The position numbers were made by a program, and so were the translations under genes. DNA of 64,000 nucleotides from Niabella ginsenosidivorans (GTDB taxonomy: Bacteria > Bacteroidota > Bacteroidia > Chitinophagales > Chitinophagaceae): the NCBI RefSeq assembly GCF_001654455.1, contig NZ_CP015772.1, positions 4,030,001 through 4,094,000 of the forward strand, in the 5' to 3' direction. Below are positions 60,771 through 64,000 of the stretch, one piece after another (the first letter of the stretch is position 1; every line of letters begins with the position of its first letter). The notes below the pieces were generated by a model, which was not told where the DNA came from, ran no database searches, and saw only the letters and a list, made by a program, of their open reading frames with translations.

Positions 60771-62706
60771 CTAACTGAATATTTATTGAGGTGCCTGATC
60801 CGCCCGGCAGGTTCATTACATCAATACTGCCGTTTAAATACGCTACGCGGGTCTGTATATTCTTCCAGCCAATGCCGCCGGTATTTTCCGGCAGCGGATG
60901 GGTAAAGCCTTTACCATCATCTTCAATAGTGATCAGCAAGGTAGTTGCCTGCTGAACGCACTGGAGCAAAACATGGCGCGCGCCCGCATGTTTTATTGCA
61001 TTGGTGAGCAACTCCTGTACAATGCGGTACACGGTTACCTGCTTTTGCGGGGGAATAGCAGGCTGAATATTGGCACAATGGCATTGAATACTGAGGTCCG
61101 GAGTTTGTAACAACAGGCAGAGGTCTTTGAGCGACGTTTCCAGCCCCAGTTTCAGCAGCATTTCCGGCATCATATTGCGCGATATTTGCCGCAGCTCCTG
61201 TATGGAGCTGCCAAGCTGATCCGTTGCTTTCATTAACGCCGTTTTTACCGCTGTTGCCGGCTGCTCATCTGCTACAGCCGCCAGGTTGATCTTTACGCCG
61301 GAAAGCATGCTTCCAAGACCATCGTGCAGGTCCCGTGCAATGCGGGAGCGCTCCTCTTCCTGTGCTGTCACCATAGCCTGGGCAATTTTTATTGCTTCTT
61401 TTTGAGCCAGCGTTCTTTTAGTGTTGCGGTAAAATAAATATCCCAGCACAAGGGTAATAAATAAAAAGGCGGTACTAAGCCCCAGCATGGCATTCCACAA
61501 CCTGCTGTTCCTGGCATCCAGCGTGGCTTTGATGTTGGCGGCGTTTAGTGCTGTGATCTTTTTTTGATTTTCCGCATTTCTGAATTTTACTTCGAGGGCG
61601 CTCACCTTAGCCTCCAGGTTGCTTTTAGCAAGACTGTCACTCAACGCACTGTATTTTCGCAGCCACAAATAAGCATTGCCGGAATCTTTTAATTGCGCAT
61701 AGGTTAAGGCCAGGGCATTGTAAATTAAAATCCGGTTGGCAAATATATCTACAAACGGTTTGCTCCTGGTAAGCTGCAAGCCTACATCTGTTGCTTTTTT
61801 AAATTCATTTTTATTATAAAGGGCATAAAATTTTTGTAATAATAACCGTTGCCCCGGATACACCCTTTTCAATTTCCCGGCCAGCAGGATGCCTTTGTTT
61901 GCCGCAGCCAGGGAACTGTCAAACTGCTCCGCCACGGTCAGTTGCATGCTCCTGCCTGCGTAATAATCCAGCCATGCCGGATCATCCGGGTAAGGCTGTA
62001 ACAGGTTGTACATTTTTTGAAGCAGCTGCTCCGCCGGCTTTGGCTCCAGGGATAGGGAGTAACTTTCAGACAGTGTATGGTAGGCCGATGCAAGGCAGGG
62101 AAAGGAGTTGCCGGTTTTTTCCAGTAAAGTAATTGCCTGCTTTAAATATTCTATGGCCTTTGGAAAATTCTGCAGGTTTTTAAAGGCAATGCCTACATCT
62201 GTATAAAGCTTGCCCAGGTATAAACTGTCGCCGGCGCGCTGCGCCAGGGGGATGGCATTATTTAATAAGGTATTCAGGTAAGTTTCCGGATCATCCTTAT
62301 TAAGATGAAACAATTTGGCGTATTCCCGCCAGCATTTTGACCGGTAAGCTAATGATTCGTTGGAGGTATCCGCTTCCAGCTTTTTTTCGGTTGTATAAAA
62401 CAGCTGTATGGCAGCGTCTGGCAGGCGGTTACTGATCTCCCGCGCCTTATAGTAGCCGGCAACCGTATGCACAAAAGGGTCATTGCTGCTTAGCTTTTCT
62501 CCCAACTTCAGGTATTTGCCCGCTTTTACACTGTCGGCATCCAGCCATTTATCAAACAGGTAAAAGCAGGCCATGGCCTTTGCTTCAGGCTTACCAGGGG
62601 CATTAATAATATGCTCCAGGCTGTCTGTATAGCGCTGGCCATAAAACTCCTGCGTAAAGCTACACAGGGGTATCAGGCCCATCAATAAGCCAAGTAGCGT
62701 TTTCAT
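60757..62706 (-). CDS. TPR-containing sensor histidine kinase (HisKA_3)
   Basis: The 649-residue protein has a signal peptide (about residues 1-18), a periplasmic TPR-like region (about 30-370) with repeats such as GDSLYLGKLYTDVGIAFKNLQNFPKAIEYLKQAI, a coiled coil, one membrane helix (AMLGLSTAFLFITLVLGYLFYR) and a cytosolic kinase. The phospho-acceptor is H461 in ARDLHDGLGSM, the N-box Asn is N569 in ELLTNAIKHA, and the ATP lid has EDDGKGF and GGIGWKNIQTR. It pairs with the regulator gene that follows. The signal sensed is unknown. Confidence 0.94.
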   Translation of the reverse strand: MKTLLGLLMGLIPLCSFTQEFYGQRYTDSLEHIINAPGKPEAKAMACFYLFDKWLDADSVKAGKYLKLGEKLSSNDPFVHTVAGYYKAREISNRLPDAAIQLFYTTEKKLEADTSNESLAYRSKCWREYAKLFHLNKDDPETYLNTLLNNAIPLAQRAGDSLYLGKLYTDVGIAFKNLQNFPKAIEYLKQAITLLEKTGNSFPCLASAYHTLSESYSLSLEPKPAEQLLQKMYNLLQPYPDDPAWLDYYAGRSMQLTVAEQFDSSLAAANKGILLAGKLKRVYPGQRLLLQKFYALYNKNEFKKATDVGLQLTRSKPFVDIFANRILIYNALALTYAQLKDSGNAYLWLRKYSALSDSLAKSNLEAKVSALEVKFRNAENQKKITALNAANIKATLDARNSRLWNAMLGLSTAFLFITLVLGYLFYRNTKRTLAQKEAIKIAQAMVTAQEEERSRIARDLHDGLGSMLSGVKINLAAVADEQPATAVKTALMKATDQLGSSIQELRQISRNMMPEMLLKLGLETSLKDLCLLLQTPDLSIQCHCANIQPAIPPQKQVTVYRIVQELLTNAIKHAGARHVLLQCVQQATTLLITIEDDGKGFTHPLPENTGGIGWKNIQTRVAYLNGSIDVMNLPGGSGTSINIQLDVSS

Positions 62707-62801
62707 TTATGATTACAAGATCAGTAATAAACGTAAAGTAAGAAAACTATTTTTAAAAATAGCTGAAAACAGCTATACCCAAAAATGACCGTTTACAGCC
62801 A

Positions 62802-62832
62802 TTGCAGGGGTTCTGCACTGTAATTAGTTTTG
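62802..62832 (+). promoter_or_regulatory. Complete Bacteroidota promoter for the lipoprotein gene
   Basis: TTG at 62802-62804, a 20-bp spacer and TAGTTTTG at 62825-62832 followed by T match the TTG / TAnnTTTGY pattern. The leader to the ATG at 62901 would be about 60 nt. Confidence 0.6.
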
Positions 62833-62900
62833 TGAACTGATTATTAGAACCCCATCAGGTATTGATCAATTCTTATGAAACTTAAAAAAATAAATACAAT

Positions 62901-63359
62901 ATGAAAAAAACATCGTTCTTACTGGCTGTTGCAACCTCCGGTATCCTGTTATTTAACAGCTGCTCAAAAAATAAGGATACCACCCCGGCCAACAAACATG
63001 TTAAGGCCACCATTACCCTTACCAGCGAGTTTAAAAAAGCAGAAGGTGATTATTTTAGTGTAACAATTAGCGGTAATGACCAAAATGCCCATTTTACAGA
63101 CTGGAATGTAAATGGTGTAAAGAAAACAGGCGTTTCAGTTGAAGTTGGAACAGACGATTTTAATGGCGGGAAAACGATTGTTTTAGAATCACTAAGCGAT
63201 GTGTTTTCCGGGGGTATAGAATTTGGCGGATTTGAAAATGCAAATACTCCATTCACTGTTAGCTGGAAAATTGAAGTGGGTAATACCGTAAAGGATGAAG
63301 GATCTGAAAAAATAGTTAAAAACCAGGACCCTGTATTTTCTAAAGCAGTAAGCTTTTAG
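62901..63359 (+). CDS. Small lipoprotein of unknown function
   Basis: The 152-residue protein has a lipoprotein signal with lipobox L-F-N-S-C (Cys about 21). The mature part is beta-rich: HVKATITLTSEFKKAEGDYFSVTISGN, VEVGTDDFNGGKTIVLESLSDV and PFTVSWKIEVGNTVKDEGSEKI. No family is recognised. It is divergent from the two-component system and could be under its control. It probably shares a transcript with the next gene. Confidence 0.7.
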   Translation: MKKTSFLLAVATSGILLFNSCSKNKDTTPANKHVKATITLTSEFKKAEGDYFSVTISGNDQNAHFTDWNVNGVKKTGVSVEVGTDDFNGGKTIVLESLSDVFSGGIEFGGFENANTPFTVSWKIEVGNTVKDEGSEKIVKNQDPVFSKAVSF

Positions 63360-63426
63360 CGCAAAAAAAGGGGTGCGCCGGGTTCAATTATAAGATCTGT
63401 GCACAACAATTTAAATATAAAAACAA

Positions 63427-63798
63427 ATGAAAAAGCTGCTCTTCCTTATTCCCGTATTTTTATTTTTTACACTGCCTGCTATAAAAGCCAGTGCTGCAAC
63501 CGGTAAGGACCCTATTGTTATTGAAGTGTTGACCAACTATACCGCTGCCGATGCTGCCTTACAGGCAGCAAAGGACGCTTTGTTAAAGCAAAAATTTATT
63601 GCCACCAGCAGCATCCAGAAAACCGGGTTTACCGCCACCCGCACCACAAATGCCAGGGCTGATTATTATGTAGCAGATGTAACGGTAAAAGAAGAAAAAG
63701 GGAAAACAAAGATCACCATCTCTTTTGTAAAGGTAGGAACCGGCTTATTGAAACTGCAAAAAGTAGCAGATGCCGTTAAAGCCGATCTGGGAAAATAA
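63427..63798 (+). CDS. Small secreted protein of unknown function
   Basis: The 123-residue protein has a signal peptide (residues 1-24, ending KASA). The mature part, AADAALQAAKDALLKQKFIATSSIQKTGFTATRT and YYVADVTVKEEKGKTKITISFVKVGTGLLKLQKVADAVKADLG, has an alternating strand and helix pattern. I do not recognise it. It follows the lipoprotein gene by 67 bp. Confidence 0.65.
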   Translation: MKKLLFLIPVFLFFTLPAIKASAATGKDPIVIEVLTNYTAADAALQAAKDALLKQKFIATSSIQKTGFTATRTTNARADYYVADVTVKEEKGKTKITISFVKVGTGLLKLQKVADAVKADLGK

Positions 63799-63862
63799 AA
63801 CAGGCATTATAGTGGTTAAACTATCGTAATCTTTTCTAAAAAGAATTACGATCCTGACCCTT

Positions 63863-64000
63863 ATGCTGCTGTATAGCAACTCTGGTGTATATGCACAACA
63901 ACAGTTTTTTGACAGCAGTCAGCAGAATAATATTTATGTTCAGCTGAAAAGAGGCCCGCACAGGATAGCCCTTGTTCCGGTAGAAACATATACCCGGCGT
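63863..64000 (+). CDS. Secreted protein, N-terminal part (runs off the window)
   Basis: An open frame from ATG 63863 continues to the window's end (46 codons). It starts MLLYSNSGVYAQQQFFDSSQ, the tail of a signal peptide followed by a mature part with NNIYVQLKRGPHRIALVPVETYTRR. The ATG lies within the apparent hydrophobic segment and the frame upstream (KRITILTLMLLY) looks like the real signal peptide, closed off by a TAA with no standard start between. It may use a rare start or carry an indel. Confidence 0.5.
   Translation, partial: MLLYSNSGVYAQQQFFDSSQQNNIYVQLKRGPHRIALVPVETYTRR

Overview
The window looks like a chromosome segment of a Bacteroidota species, most likely family Chitinophagaceae. 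Supporting signs are many TAnnTTTG-type promoters, PorT-like beta-barrel proteins, a DUF5686 surface protein, a TonB-dependent receptor, an FtsX/MacB-type permease, abundant small lipoproteins and frequent TAA stops. No rRNA, tRNA or CRISPR array was found by reading.

Layout. 1-15 kb is a housekeeping block: parB (partial) and parA, a metallophosphoesterase, lon, rpe, a DUF5686 surface protein, phoH, ppa, an NlpC/P60 hydrolase and several lipoproteins. 16-31 kb holds an ECF sigma factor with a small membrane partner, a MurC/Mpl-type ligase, an AraC regulator beside an MFS exporter and a broken SDR gene, a COG2509 flavoprotein, an ABC exporter pair, an SGNH hydrolase and a DUF2752-TM2 pair. 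A TonB receptor (31.6-33.6 kb) ends the conserved part.

33.7-57.3 kb is accessory. It has three IS110-family elements (two identical over 1591 bp), REP-like palindromic repeats, a larger interspersed repeat, a transporter fragment, three uncharacterised small genes in a row, and three tandem XRE regulators. The regulators face the end of a type I restriction-modification operon read on the minus strand: hsdR, a DUF1016 nuclease-like gene, hsdS, a PrrC-like anticodon nuclease gene and a frameshifted hsdM. The anticodon nuclease probably backs up restriction by disabling translation when the DNA-level defence is overcome.

The most distinctive signal is in the IS110 elements. Upstream of each transposase is a region of about 170 nt closed by a long-range stem that is kept by a compensatory T-A to C-G change between the two element types. 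Internal loop segments match, and change together with, each element's own ends and insertion junction. This fits a bridge RNA. All three elements sit in REP-like sequences, so the window shows element, guide RNA and target family together.

57.5-64 kb has a secreted DNA/RNA nuclease lipoprotein with its NuiA-type inhibitor gene immediately upstream, a NarL-type two-component system, and small secreted proteins; the last gene runs off the end of the window.
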